Assembly: GCA_007280905.1 (NCBI GenBank) | Contig: QYQM01000094.1 | Location: 1 to 41,074 of the forward strand | Direction: 5' to 3' | Length of the DNA: 41,074 bases | Origin: Porphyromonadaceae bacterium | Lineage (GTDB): Bacteria; Bacteroidota; Bacteroidia; Bacteroidales; UBA12481 | Shown here: positions 17,939 through 25,726 of the stretch, piece by piece | Layout of the letters: the number at the start of each line of letters is the position of its first letter | How positions within the stretch are numbered: the first letter of the stretch is position 1 | Position numbers and translations under genes: made by a program | The notes under the pieces: model-generated | Database searches by the model: none | What the model saw: only the letters and a program-made list of their open reading frames with translations | What the model was told of the DNA's origin: nothing

Positions 17939-18642
17939 ATCAAGATGATATGATCCGGGATGCTTTTAAGAACAAATCCTGGAACGAATTAAAAACCGAA
18001 AATTCCTGGCAGATTTTTAAAGTTATGGCCGAGTTTGTCGATGGTTTTGAGAAGCTTGGCAGGATCGGACCCAGTGTAGCCGTGTTTGGTTCAGCCCGAA
18101 CAATGCCTGACAATAAATATTATGTAGTTGCGGAAGAGATTGGTTACCGGTTAACCCAACTGGGGTATGGGGTAATAACAGGAGGAGGTCCGGGTATTAT
18201 GGAAGCTGCCAACAAAGGTGCGCAGCGGGGAAAAGGAAAATCTATCGGTATCAATATTGATCTTCCGCATGAACAGAACCACAATCCTTATATTGATAAT
18301 GATAAACTGATCAGTTTCGATTACTTTTTCGTTCGTAAGACTATGTTTATGCGCTATTCACAGGGGTTTATCGTGCTCCCGGGCGGATTTGGCACATTTG
18401 ACGAACTATTCGAGGCCCTTACCCTGATAGAGACCGGAAAGATCGGCAAATTTCCCATCGTTTTGGTCAGTAAAGAATACTGGGGAGGTTTGATTAAATG
18501 GATCAAAGAGGTAATGCATGCCCGTGAACATAATGTAAATATCACCGATTTTGATCTTTTCCATTTGGTTGACACTGCGGAAGAGGCGGTTAAGGTTATA
18601 GATGATTTCTATGAACAGTATTTGCTCAGCCCGAACTTCTAA
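17935..18642 (+). CDS. LOG-family Rossmann-fold protein (nucleoside 5'-monophosphate phosphoribohydrolase type)
   Basis: 235 residues of the TIGR00730/LOG family. Members cleave the N-glycosidic bond of nucleoside monophosphates, including cytokinin ribotides, although bacterial roles are often unclear. The diagnostic motifs are GGGPGIMEAANKG and PGGFGTFDELFE, with the conserved AVFGSAR strand near the N-terminus. Translationally coupled to uvrA through a 4-nt overlap. The coupling with a repair gene may hint at a nucleotide clean-up role, but that is an inference. It is cytoplasmic, with no signal peptide. Confidence 0.9.
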   Translation: MNQDDMIRDAFKNKSWNELKTENSWQIFKVMAEFVDGFEKLGRIGPSVAVFGSARTMPDNKYYVVAEEIGYRLTQLGYGVITGGGPGIMEAANKGAQRGKGKSIGINIDLPHEQNHNPYIDNDKLISFDYFFVRKTMFMRYSQGFIVLPGGFGTFDELFEALTLIETGKIGKFPIVLVSKEYWGGLIKWIKEVMHAREHNVNITDFDLFHLVDTAEEAVKVIDDFYEQYLLSPNF

Positions 18643-18661
18643 GAAGACTATTTTCTGACCG

Positions 18662-18725
18662 GCATTCGTTGTCAGCGACGGGGTCCCCGCTTGTCAGCAT
18701 TCGTGGTCAGGGACGGGGTCCCGGC
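18662..18725. repeat. Direct repeat of 29 nt, two copies
   Basis: 18662-18690 and 18697-18725 match at 26 of 29 positions (gcattcgttgtcagcgacgg and onward, compared with gcattcgtggtcagggacgg). It is followed by ccggcctgcgccgggatgac. This G+C-rich intergenic sequence between convergent genes looks like dispersed repeat material, not coding DNA. Confidence 0.65.
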
Positions 18726-18766
18726 CTGCGCCGGGATGACACTTCTCCGAGGGTAACACCCTGTTC

Positions 18767-18808
18767 TGCCTACTGCCTACTGCATACTGCTTACTGCTTA
18801 CCGCCTAC
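18767..18808. repeat. Degenerate heptamer tandem array (TGCCTAC), six copies
   Basis: Six consecutive 7-mers: tgcctac, tgcctac, tgcatac, tgcttac, tgcttac, cgcctac. The final copy contains the reverse complement of the miaA stop codon (18805-18807). It is AT/GC-balanced and non-coding. Such arrays can expand or contract by slippage. Confidence 0.75.
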
Positions 18809-19728
18809 TGACTTTTCAAAACGACTTCAATCTTCTCTTCCAGCGAGAGTTCCCCCGGAATCCATATAATCGGGATGCCGCGTCGTTCCATTCCGCGGAA
18901 CCAGGTCATCTGGCGTTTGGCGAATTGATGGATGGCGGTATTCAGTAAGGAAAACATCTCGTTATAAGTAATTTTGCCCAGGCAATAGAGAGTCAGGTAT
19001 TTGTATTCCAGGCCGTAATACATCAAATCCTCGGGTTTTATGGTAACAAGAAGTGTTCTTACCTCCTCAATCATACCATTTTTTAGCCGTTCAGATAATC
19101 GTTTGGTAATCCTTTGGCGCCGGATTTCTGTATCGTAACTGATTCCAAAAACCTTTGCTTGAATTCGTGGATTTATCTGTTTCACAGGCCTTGATTCTAT
19201 GTTTGATCTGGCTATCTCTATGGCCCTGATCAGGCGATCACGGTTTGTTGTATCGGACTGATTGTGAAGAGGACCATACGATTTAAGCAGGTCTGCAAGT
19301 TCTTCGTCTGACTTATCCTCTATACTCTTCCGAAACTCTTCGTTTACAGGAACTTCAGTCAGATTAAATCCCCTAAGGATGGCTTCGGTATAAAGGCCGG
19401 TTCCTCCGCATAGGATTGGTAATTTTTTACGGCTGCGGATATCCTCATAAGCTTTCCGGAAATCCTGCTGAAAATCGAATAAGGAGTATTTTTCACCTGC
19501 ATCTATCTGGTCGATCAGGTGGTATTTTATATTGATATCGCCTATCCGGTAATCCGAGAGATCCTTGCCTGTTCCGATATCCATTCCACGGTAAACCTGC
19601 CTTGAGTCGGCACTGATCACTTCACCACCCAACAGTAGTGCAAGGTGAGCTGCCAGGGTTGTTTTTCCTCCTGCGGTATGGCCGATCAGGGCCAGGAGAT
19701 CCAGCTCGGGGTAATCAGGGTTATTCAT
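18805..19728 (-). CDS. miaA: tRNA dimethylallyltransferase
   Basis: Adds a dimethylallyl group to N6 of A37 in tRNAs reading UNN codons. 307 residues from the ATG at 19728; a TTG at 19734 is a less likely start. Motifs: P-loop GHTAGGKTT (the usual form is GPTASGKT), ISADSRQVYRGMDIGTGK, the LCGGTGLY loop, the TTNRDRLIRAIEI segment and a C-terminal AKRQMTWFRG helix. Divergent from smpB with a 39-bp gap. The C-terminal codons are normal, but the stop itself falls in the heptamer array. Confidence 0.95.
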   Translation of the reverse strand: MNNPDYPELDLLALIGHTAGGKTTLAAHLALLLGGEVISADSRQVYRGMDIGTGKDLSDYRIGDINIKYHLIDQIDAGEKYSLFDFQQDFRKAYEDIRSRKKLPILCGGTGLYTEAILRGFNLTEVPVNEEFRKSIEDKSDEELADLLKSYGPLHNQSDTTNRDRLIRAIEIARSNIESRPVKQINPRIQAKVFGISYDTEIRRQRITKRLSERLKNGMIEEVRTLLVTIKPEDLMYYGLEYKYLTLYCLGKITYNEMFSLLNTAIHQFAKRQMTWFRGMERRGIPIIWIPGELSLEEKIEVVLKSQ

Positions 19729-19743
19729 GATCAATAAAAGTAG

Positions 19744-19751
19744 TACTTTTG
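19744..19751 (+). promoter_or_regulatory. Bacteroidota -7 box (TACTTTTG) of smpB
   Basis: TACTTTTG followed by CGCC fits the TAnnTTTG promoter consensus and is 16 nt upstream of the smpB ATG. A -33 element is not clear. The 39-bp divergent gap leaves room for little else. Confidence 0.5.
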
Positions 19752-19767
19752 CGCCAAGGTAAACAGA

Positions 19768-20217
19768 ATGGCCAACAAGATCAGTATAACCAACAAGCAG
19801 GTTTACAGGGAATATGAAATCCTTGAAAAATATACTGCCGGAATTGTCCTCTACGGGACCGAGATCAAATCGATCCGTCAGGGAAAGGCAAGCCTATCGG
19901 ATTCATGGTGTAACTTTATCGATGGAGAACTGTATGCCAGGGGTTTACAGATTGCAGAATATAGTTTTGGCACCCATAATAACCATATCCCCAAGCGAGA
20001 CCGAAAACTTCTTCTTTCCCGCCATGAATTAATAAAACTGGAAAGAAAGGTGAAGGAGAAGGGTTTTACCATCGTTACTATTGAACTCTTTCTCAACGAT
20101 ACAGGGCTCGCCAAGCTGGAAATCGGCCTTGCACGCGGGAAGGCTATTCACGATAAGCGGGAGGATATGAAGAAGAAGGATATGGATAGGGAGATGGAGA
20201 GGCACTTTAAGAAATAG
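19768..20217 (+). CDS. smpB: SsrA-binding protein
   Basis: tmRNA partner in trans-translation that rescues stalled ribosomes. 149 residues; family features include ITNKQVYREYEI, YTAGIVLYGTEIKSIRQG, the YARGLQIAEY strand, and a basic C-terminal tail (DKREDMKKKDMDREMERHFKK) that enters the ribosomal A site. Monocistronic by appearance, with its own -7 box upstream and a hairpin terminator beginning at its stop codon. No tmRNA gene was found in the window. Confidence 0.96.
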   Translation: MANKISITNKQVYREYEILEKYTAGIVLYGTEIKSIRQGKASLSDSWCNFIDGELYARGLQIAEYSFGTHNNHIPKRDRKLLLSRHELIKLERKVKEKGFTIVTIELFLNDTGLAKLEIGLARGKAIHDKREDMKKKDMDREMERHFKK

Positions 20218-20252
20218 ACTGTAAGACTGTAAGACCGTCTTATAGTCTTTTT
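20216..20252 (+). terminator. Rho-independent terminator of smpB
   Basis: agactgtaagac (20216-20227) pairs with gtcttatagtct (20237-20248) with one G-T wobble and a 9-nt loop, followed by a run of T. A second agactgtaagac copy (20224-20235) could pair instead. It sits between convergent genes. Confidence 0.75.
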
Positions 20253-21005
20253 TCAGAGTGCTCTGCCGGGAATTGTCAACCGCACCATTGTGCCGACCCC
20301 GATCTGGCTGCTGACCTCAATGAAGATATCCATCATATCGCACAGTTTTTTAACAACAGACAGACTCATGCCCCTGGCCTTCATTTTTTTCCCTAATGGA
20401 GTATCGGCCGGAGGGAACATCTCAAACAAATTCCTCAATGTTTCTTTATCGATTCCGCAACCGGTATCGTTAACTTCGATCGTGCAATTGGAAGGAGAGG
20501 TCTGTTTGATCACAAGGTCAATACTTCCCAATTTTGTAAACCGCAAACTGTTCTCCATCAATATTTTTATGATCTGAAACAATCTTCCCTTATCGGTAAA
20601 AACCTTAGCTAAAGCATCAGGTGGGGCGATATATGAAATCGCCAAATGGTTTTTCTCGTATAAGGCACTCATCTCATCCATTTCAATCTTTAACTCATCG
20701 ACGAGGTCTTTGAAGTAAACATTTTTGTAAAAAAGTTCAAGATTTCCTGTTTCCATTTTAGCCAGATCGATCAGATTAGACATCAGATCGAGCAGTTTTC
20801 GGGAGCTCCGTGCTATCATCAGGCAATAGCTGCGCTGGTCAGTCCGTGAAACCCGGGGTTCGGCCAGCAAGTCGGAGAAACCTATGATTGCACTCAGCGG
20901 TGTTCTGATATCATGGGAAAGTCCGGACAAATAATTCGGGAAAAGGTGGTTGGCGTCTTCCAATGCCGGTTTGACCTTTTCAAGCAGGTCGATTTGATTA
21001 TTCAT
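20253..21005 (-). CDS. Small histidine kinase (HisKA plus HATPase, no sensor domain)
   Basis: 250 residues. The dimerisation/phosphoacceptor helix carries H31 in LSHDIRTPLSAIIGFSDLL. The catalytic domain shows an N box (MENSLRFT), G1 box (NDTGCGIDK) and G2-like region (GKKMKARGMSLSVVKKLC). No transmembrane segment or PAS domain precedes the H box, so it is cytoplasmic and would need a partner for input. No response regulator is adjacent. Its 5' part (about the first 55 codons) and upstream sequence recur in decayed form at 25727-25870. Related sequences usually belong to hybrid or PAS-linked kinases, so this could be a truncated descendant. Confidence 0.88.
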   Translation of the reverse strand: MNNQIDLLEKVKPALEDANHLFPNYLSGLSHDIRTPLSAIIGFSDLLAEPRVSRTDQRSYCLMIARSSRKLLDLMSNLIDLAKMETGNLELFYKNVYFKDLVDELKIEMDEMSALYEKNHLAISYIAPPDALAKVFTDKGRLFQIIKILMENSLRFTKLGSIDLVIKQTSPSNCTIEVNDTGCGIDKETLRNLFEMFPPADTPLGKKMKARGMSLSVVKKLCDMMDIFIEVSSQIGVGTMVRLTIPGRAL

Positions 21006-21140
21006 CTGATAATGATTGTAATTCCAAATCTAAAATTACGGGGGATTATTTTGAATAAGCAGCTAAATGGCAATTATTTGACCAAAGAATAATTTCCCCC
21101 CCTGAAATGAATAAACAGATGCCTTAGAATAAGTGGTGCA
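20843..21140. repeat. Left copy of a diverged direct duplication (kinase 5' end plus upstream region)
   Basis: 20843-20990 aligns with 25727-25870, and 21101-21140 aligns with 25870-25912, in the same orientation. Shared stretches include cctatgattgcact, gtccggaca and tttgacctttt. The right copy lacks about 110 nt between these two blocks. The left copy retains an intact kinase gene. Confidence 0.75.
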
Positions 21141-21159
21141 AATGCAACTGGTGGTTTTA

Positions 21160-21924
21160 TCACCGGGTCTTCCCCATATGCCGGATTTCCAGATCCCTTA
21201 CCTTTAACTCCAGTTGCCCGGGATAATAAACCAAGCACTCCATGCGGCCATCCACTGGGGCATTTTGGACTCGCCCCCTAAGCCGAAGTAACTGCCAATG
21301 GTCACCAATATCCTGGAGTGAATGGGAATCTTCAAAATAAATTCCGTCAGAATCAGATTGTATCGACTTCAATATCAACCGACCGGGGTTCCTGGCATCC
21401 TGATTAAGAACACAGACGGTCACCTCAATGTAATCCCCATCCTCAACCCCAATAATAACACACTTTTCCGATACCGGCTTTGATGGATTCAATACCTCCA
21501 AACCAGAACCCCTAACTGACCCCCCAACTATAGGCAATGTACCTGTTGCCTTTTCCCCCCATCCATCTTTGTTCCTCACCCTGATGATCATTTCTTTATT
21601 TTCCGGGTTGACGAAAACTGTATCCTTTTCGATTCTTATGCTGGTTTGTGCCGCAAGTGTATCCAGCCAACTTAAAAGTACACCAGCATTCCTGCCGGGC
21701 GAGGAGTAGAGAAAGATATCTCTGCCGTATTTCAGGATGGACTCGGGATCGGCTTCAATAGTACGGAACCACTTCGGGTTGCTGGCTTTACCCTCCCAAG
21801 TAAGAACGTTAGGATAGATTTTATGGAAAGCATCATACAGCCGGTGCCGGTGAGCCACCCAGCTGATTCCGTAAACCAGGGCATTTTCAACCATCGGACC
21901 AGCCAGCCAGGTGGGTTCGATGAA
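21160..21924 (-). pseudogene. Truncated C-terminal copy of the GT-C membrane protein
   Basis: The reading frame is homologous to residues about 417-661 of the protein at 27435-29420. Shared blocks include FIEPTWLAGPMVENAL, ADPESIL, IYSSPGRNA (left copy LYSSPGRNA), DGIYFEDS, LQDIG-HWQLLRLRG (right copy GHGWQ) and IRHMG. Homology stops abruptly at about 21924, where the membrane-spanning 400 residues should begin, and a TGA lies a little further upstream in this frame. The remaining frame is open, with a possible ATG at 21894, but it lacks a signal peptide or membrane segment. It is most simply a remnant left by a rearrangement. A free-standing domain protein is possible but less likely. Confidence 0.75.
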
Positions 21925-22016
21925 CCAAAGAAGTGCAAACAGAATGTTTACGATACATGGGATTACTTTTCAAAGGTTGCTAAGGCCAGAAGGTTGAGCA
22001 TTGCAGATTAGAGCAG

Positions 22017-22211
22017 GTGGTGGCTCTTTATGAGATCAATGACACACCCAGCATCAAAGAGATTGAGGAATTTAGGACTGAACTGCGGTGCCAGATTAAA
22101 CTTATGGAATACCGCATTAGTACATTAAGACCAACAGATCTGGATGAGTCTATTCTGGACTTCTACAGAGAGATGCTGGATGATTTAGACAGTCTGATCC
22201 CGACAGAATAG
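22017..22211 (+). CDS. Small hypothetical protein (64 aa), possibly a gene remnant
   Basis: Opens at a GTG (22017). The frame reads on upstream to a TAA near 21981 without an ATG. Composition is coding-like, acidic and predicted helical (EIEEFRTELRCQIKL, LDESILDFYREMLDDLDSL). Another frame just upstream ends in FSKVAKARRLSIAD before a stop, so this may be the frameshifted tail of a once longer gene. I recognise no family. It sits between the GT-C fragment and the GH16 gene in the rearranged segment. Confidence 0.3.
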   Translation: MVALYEINDTPSIKEIEEFRTELRCQIKLMEYRISTLRPTDLDESILDFYREMLDDLDSLIPTE

Positions 22212-22662
22212 GTCGCTTTCTCTGAAAATCACTTCGCAGGGTAACTACCGCTTAAACTCACGAGGATAATTTTATTATTCATGCATTCAACTACTTACAT
22301 TATAGTTGAAAAATTTTTCAAAAAGCGGGTTACCTTTTGGATTGTTTTCGTATTAACAGATGAACACCTGCCAATACAATTTATTTTAACCACTAACAGA
22401 CCACATTTATGGCACCAAATAGATACATATTCAAAGCCGGATTCTAATCAATAGTTTTGCCCAATGAATCCGGCATAGTATAGACCGTTTGGGCCGATTT
22501 GCATTAGTACAACTGCATAATCAAAATCCATCGAAATAAATGAAATTGGAGGAGCCCATTAATAAATTTTAATTAAAATATCAAGGCCAATAATATTTCT
22601 CTACTAAAACATGAAATGTTTTTTATTCTTTTGCTAAATTATTACTAATAATATTTATTTTT
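22212..22662. other. 451-bp AT-rich intergenic region upstream of the GH16 gene
   Basis: No ORF of note. It holds a perfect 9-bp inverted repeat, gccggattc/gaatccggc (22436-22444 and 22466-22474), and a small hairpin aaaacat-gaa-atgtttt (22606-22622) followed by a T-rich run about 40 nt before the GH16 ATG, which looks like a leader hairpin or terminator. A clean TAnnTTTG box is not seen; TTATTCTTTTG at about 22623 comes near. Promoters for the secreted pair presumably lie here. Confidence 0.45.
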
Positions 22663-23721
22663 ATGAAAAAAGCAATCAAATATTTTAAAATCATTGCATT
22701 TCTGCTGATATGGAATGATATCCCAACAATTTGCCAAACGCCCTTCAACGATCCTAATTGGAATACTACAAATCTCCAATTCAATATCAGTTTTATTAAT
22801 ACCCTACCAGATACTGTAAATACATGGCTACCTAACGTTTCGAGTGCTCAGTCCCTAATTTACAGTGGGCCCCCATGCACACATGATAAGGTTTATTACA
22901 CCCATCAATTCCAGAATATGTTCACGGATTCCCAAGGTTTGCATTTTGTTGCAAAGTATTTGCCAACCCAGATTTATCGAAAACGTTTAGATTATTGGCG
23001 ACCTGACACTGTTCTTTGCGATGGTTACACTAACGCCATGTATTTCAACTATACCTCGGCAGCATTAACGTCAAGACAGGATTTTAAATATGGCTATTTT
23101 GAGGCCTCAATAAAAGTACCTCAAGGTCAAGGGCTGTTTCCGGCGTTTTGGATGCAGCAGTATAATCAAGAATTTGATATTATGGAAATGACACCAGAAC
23201 AGTCGGCCTCTGCGATTGTGTATCAAGCAAATGTATATGGGACTACAATTAAAAGTAAGGATATAGTGGGCCCGTGGGGCACTCCCTCGATCAATTTGTC
23301 TGATACATTTCATAAATACGGAATCGAATGGTCAATGGGAAGAGTAACATTTTTTCTCGACGATTCGCCTGTGAGAATGACTTCAGGTCCGCTTGGAACG
23401 TTCATCGCAGACATTAACATTCAAATAATTCTAGATTTATGTGTTAATCCGTGGGGTCAGGTCACCAATCCACCACCCGACAAGGAAATGATAGTCAGAT
23501 ATGTTAAGGCTTATTCTTTTAAAGCTCAGAGTGGAAATATTACTTCAATACCAGATTATAATTCCTTTAATTATAAGGTGTATACAACGTATGTCCTTGG
23601 TAGTTCAACTGTAAATGCTTCTAATGTCTATCTTCGAGCGAAAGATCTTATTCAATTCAATAACGATTTCGAAGTTCCCCAAAACAGGAATTTCTACGCA
23701 ATAACTACAAAACTTAATTAA
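22663..23721 (+). CDS. Secreted glycoside hydrolase family 16 (beta-glucanase-like)
   Basis: 352 residues. Signal peptide MKKAIKYFKIIAFLLIW to about residue 25. The GH16 jelly-roll is marked by GYFEASIKVPQGQGLFPAFW (about 144-163) and the catalytic motif E170-F-D172-I-M-E175, nucleophile and acid/base of the retaining mechanism. A WSMGRVTFFLDD strand follows at about 224-235. GH16 members hydrolyse beta-1,3/1,4-glucans, laminarin, agarose or carrageenan; the sequence alone does not fix the substrate. The last 60 residues (NVYLRAKDLIQF and onward) look like a short beta-structured tail often found in secreted Bacteroidota proteins. It lies 12 nt before the S74/T9SS gene. Codon use is visibly more AT-rich than the housekeeping genes. 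Confidence 0.9.
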   Translation: MKKAIKYFKIIAFLLIWNDIPTICQTPFNDPNWNTTNLQFNISFINTLPDTVNTWLPNVSSAQSLIYSGPPCTHDKVYYTHQFQNMFTDSQGLHFVAKYLPTQIYRKRLDYWRPDTVLCDGYTNAMYFNYTSAALTSRQDFKYGYFEASIKVPQGQGLFPAFWMQQYNQEFDIMEMTPEQSASAIVYQANVYGTTIKSKDIVGPWGTPSINLSDTFHKYGIEWSMGRVTFFLDDSPVRMTSGPLGTFIADINIQIILDLCVNPWGQVTNPPPDKEMIVRYVKAYSFKAQSGNITSIPDYNSFNYKVYTTYVLGSSTVNASNVYLRAKDLIQFNNDFEVPQNRNFYAITTKLN

Positions 23722-23733
23722 AAATCTGAAACC

Positions 23734-24723
23734 ATGAAAACAATACAAAAAATTAATTTTTCGATCTTCTTATTGATATTTTTAAGTACCCCAGGCTTCA
23801 CACAAATGAGAGTCTGGAATAACACTACTGAAAGTGTGAATGGCCAAGTGTTAATAGGAGATTTCACCAGCCCTTGGGATGGTCAACTTAATATCAAAAA
23901 TACTACCCCTGATAAAAGAACATTATATCTTCAGCATAATGCTTCATCTGATGGTAAACACTGCCTCACAATTAACGTTAACAGATTATTGTCTGAAGCT
24001 TGGGTTGTGATGTATAATGGGGCTGCCAAGTCTTTTGCTAGAGGTAATGGGAATATTTATTCAAACGGCGTTTTATTGACTTCAGATAGTACATTAAAAA
24101 GAGACATTAAGCCTTTATTAAGTGTTAAGAAACAGCTTTTTATGCTTAATGGCTATTCTTATTATAGGAAAGACGATGGTGGCCTGCTCCCAAAAAGGGA
24201 GATTGGATTCCTAGCTCAAGAAGTTGAAAAAGTATTTCCAGAAACCGTTGATACAGCTTTTGGTGGCAAGAAAGTACTTTCCTATACATCTATGATTCCA
24301 ATTATTGTTGAAGCAATGAAAGAGCAACAAACTGAAATTGAACAGTTGAAAGGACAAATTTCCAATCTTTCTGACCGGCTAGAAAGCCTGGAAAAGAAGT
24401 TTGAGAAAGGAGGTTTAGCTCCTGCGCCTCAAAACAATACCGCAGCTGCAAATCCCGAACAATCAAATTTATTTCAAAATACGCCTAATCCATTTTCGGA
24501 ATCAACAACAATTCGGTATAGCCTTCCTTTAGCATGCAGTACCGCACGGTTGATCATTTTCGATTCACAAGGTATCGAGAAGAAGAACTTTCTAATAGTA
24601 TCTCGTGGCGTTTCGGAAACCATAATTAATGCTCGAGAGCTAAATCCAGGAACTTATGTATATACCTTAGTGGTTGATGGCCGTTCCGTGGATACAAAAA
24701 CCATGATATTGACAGCTAATTAA
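23734..24723 (+). CDS. Secreted protein with S74 chaperone domain and T9SS type A sorting domain
   Basis: 329 residues. Signal peptide 1-24 (KINFSIFLLIFLSTPGFTQ). After a short N-terminal region, residues 117-200 form a peptidase S74 intramolecular chaperone domain, beginning S117-D-S-T-L-K122-R-D-I, the self-cleavage site and Ser/Lys dyad of the family, with IGFLAQEVEKVFPE and a SYTSMIPIIVEAMKE helix. A coiled coil follows (about 195-225, EIEQLKGQISNLSDRLESLEKKF). Residues 246-329 are a T9SS C-terminal sorting domain (LFQNTPNPFSESTTIRYSLP ... NPGTYVYTLVVDG ... KTMIL). It would trimerise and be exported or surface-attached via T9SS. Cotranscribed with GH16. Confidence 0.9.
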   Translation: MKTIQKINFSIFLLIFLSTPGFTQMRVWNNTTESVNGQVLIGDFTSPWDGQLNIKNTTPDKRTLYLQHNASSDGKHCLTINVNRLLSEAWVVMYNGAAKSFARGNGNIYSNGVLLTSDSTLKRDIKPLLSVKKQLFMLNGYSYYRKDDGGLLPKREIGFLAQEVEKVFPETVDTAFGGKKVLSYTSMIPIIVEAMKEQQTEIEQLKGQISNLSDRLESLEKKFEKGGLAPAPQNNTAAANPEQSNLFQNTPNPFSESTTIRYSLPLACSTARLIIFDSQGIEKKNFLIVSRGVSETIINARELNPGTYVYTLVVDGRSVDTKTMILTAN

Positions 24724-24747
24724 TTATAATTTAATTCGTTAGGGAGG

Positions 24748-24780
24748 AAGAGGTTGTCGAAGGAAAGGCAACCTCTTTTC
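24748..24780 (+). terminator. Rho-independent terminator after the GH16/S74 pair
   Basis: aagaggttg (24748-24756) pairs perfectly with caacctctt (24769-24777), 12-nt loop, followed by a T-rich tail (ttcttattt). It is 25 nt past the stop. Confidence 0.75.
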
Positions 24781-24884
24781 TTATTTGAAGGTTTAATATA
24801 CTGTTGTTCAGAAAGATTCAAGTTTAAACTTTTTTATCTAACCAAGATAACGTTACACCGTTTCATTTAATAATCATCTTTGTT

Positions 24885-24892
24885 TATCTTTG
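24885..24892 (+). promoter_or_regulatory. Candidate -7 box (TATCTTTG) of the methyltransferase gene
   Basis: TATCTTTG fits TAnnTTTG and lies 64 nt upstream of the ATG at 24957. The -33 position does not match TTTG well. Confidence 0.35.
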
Positions 24893-24956
24893 AAAGCGCT
24901 TCTCAACTTTACAAAGGGAAATAAGTGTTTCGACAAAGAACCAGAATTCTCATCTC

Positions 24957-25721
24957 ATGAAATTAAAATATCAGATTAACCTCCCTCTTGATTCCCCGGA
25001 ACGGACAATAATTCATAGGAATTTAATTAAATCAAAAAAGTTTCTCAGAAAATTATATGAACAATGGTATTCTGAGTTCTCAAATGAAATCTCGTCTAGT
25101 CCCCAGGGTTTATTATTGGAACTGGGCTCTGGGGGAGGTTTCCTGAAAGAGATGGAACCAAGGGTTATTTGTTCGGATGTCATAGACCTACCCACTAATG
25201 ATATGACATTTTCGGCATTAGAAATGCCTTTTGAAGATCAATCCGTGGCTGCTATTTTTATGACTGACGCTATGCACCATATACCGGATTCTGAGAAATT
25301 CCTCCAGGAAGTAAATAGAGTATTAGTGGACAATGGCAAGTTGATTTTGATAGAGCCTGCTAATAGTATTTGGGGGAGGTTTATTTTTAGGAACTTCCAT
25401 CACGAACCTTTTGATCCAAGAGCTTCCTGGACTATCCCATCATCCGGTCCTATGTCGGGAGCTAACGGTGCATTGCCCTGGATTATCTTCGTAAGAGACT
25501 TTTTAATTTTTCAACAGAAATTTCCTAAACTCGAGATACAAGTTATAAATTACAGGAATCCGGTTTTATATCTGGTGAGTGGCGGAGTTTCTTATCGACA
25601 ATTGTTGCCTGATTTCTTTTACGGATTCTTAAATCTTATAGATAAAACACTGCCAAAGATATCTAAACAATTATCCATGTTCATGCTTGTTAAGATTACT
25701 CGAATTCCGGAACTACACTGA
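24957..25721 (+). CDS. Class I SAM-dependent methyltransferase
   Basis: 254 residues. The SAM-binding motif I is LLLELGSGGG (52-61), followed by an acidic strand end (ICSDVID) and the DAMHHIPD motif typical of UbiE/PF08241 small-molecule and glycan-precursor methyltransferases, then VLVDNGKLILIEPAN. The C-terminal half has aromatic and hydrophobic segments (PWIIFVRDFLIFQQ, LLPDFFYGFLNLI) that may contact a lipid or membrane. The substrate is unknown; the neighbouring GT2 and GT-C genes suggest a lipid-linked or surface-glycan target. Its stop directly abuts the decayed kinase copy. No strong Shine-Dalgarno site. Confidence 0.85.
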   Translation: MKLKYQINLPLDSPERTIIHRNLIKSKKFLRKLYEQWYSEFSNEISSSPQGLLLELGSGGGFLKEMEPRVICSDVIDLPTNDMTFSALEMPFEDQSVAAIFMTDAMHHIPDSEKFLQEVNRVLVDNGKLILIEPANSIWGRFIFRNFHHEPFDPRASWTIPSSGPMSGANGALPWIIFVRDFLIFQQKFPKLEIQVINYRNPVLYLVSGGVSYRQLLPDFFYGFLNLIDKTLPKISKQLSMFMLVKITRIPELH

Positions 25722-25726
25722 TCGGC

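Larger units (their letters stand above)
21157..25726. other. Putative inserted or duplicated accessory segment between the two repeat copies
   Basis: Bounded on the left by the kinase upstream sequence and on the right by the kinase relic that begins right after the methyltransferase stop. It contains a GT-C fragment, a small ORF, two AT-rich secreted-protein genes and a methyltransferase. A 60-nt line in the GH16 gene (22681-22740) has 19 G/C against 29 in a uvrA line (15181-15240). No integrase or transposase is seen, so the mechanism is unknown. Confidence 0.5.

Noticed and set aside
18767-18808. Possible CRISPR-like repeat array
   Set aside because: The units are contiguous 7-mers with no spacers, so it is a simple tandem repeat.
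18669-18869. 66-residue plus-strand ORF between LOG and miaA
   Set aside because: It translates the direct repeat and heptamer array and then runs antisense into miaA.
21157-25726. Composite transposon or prophage
   Set aside because: No transposase, integrase, phage gene or clean target duplication was seen; only diverged direct repeats.
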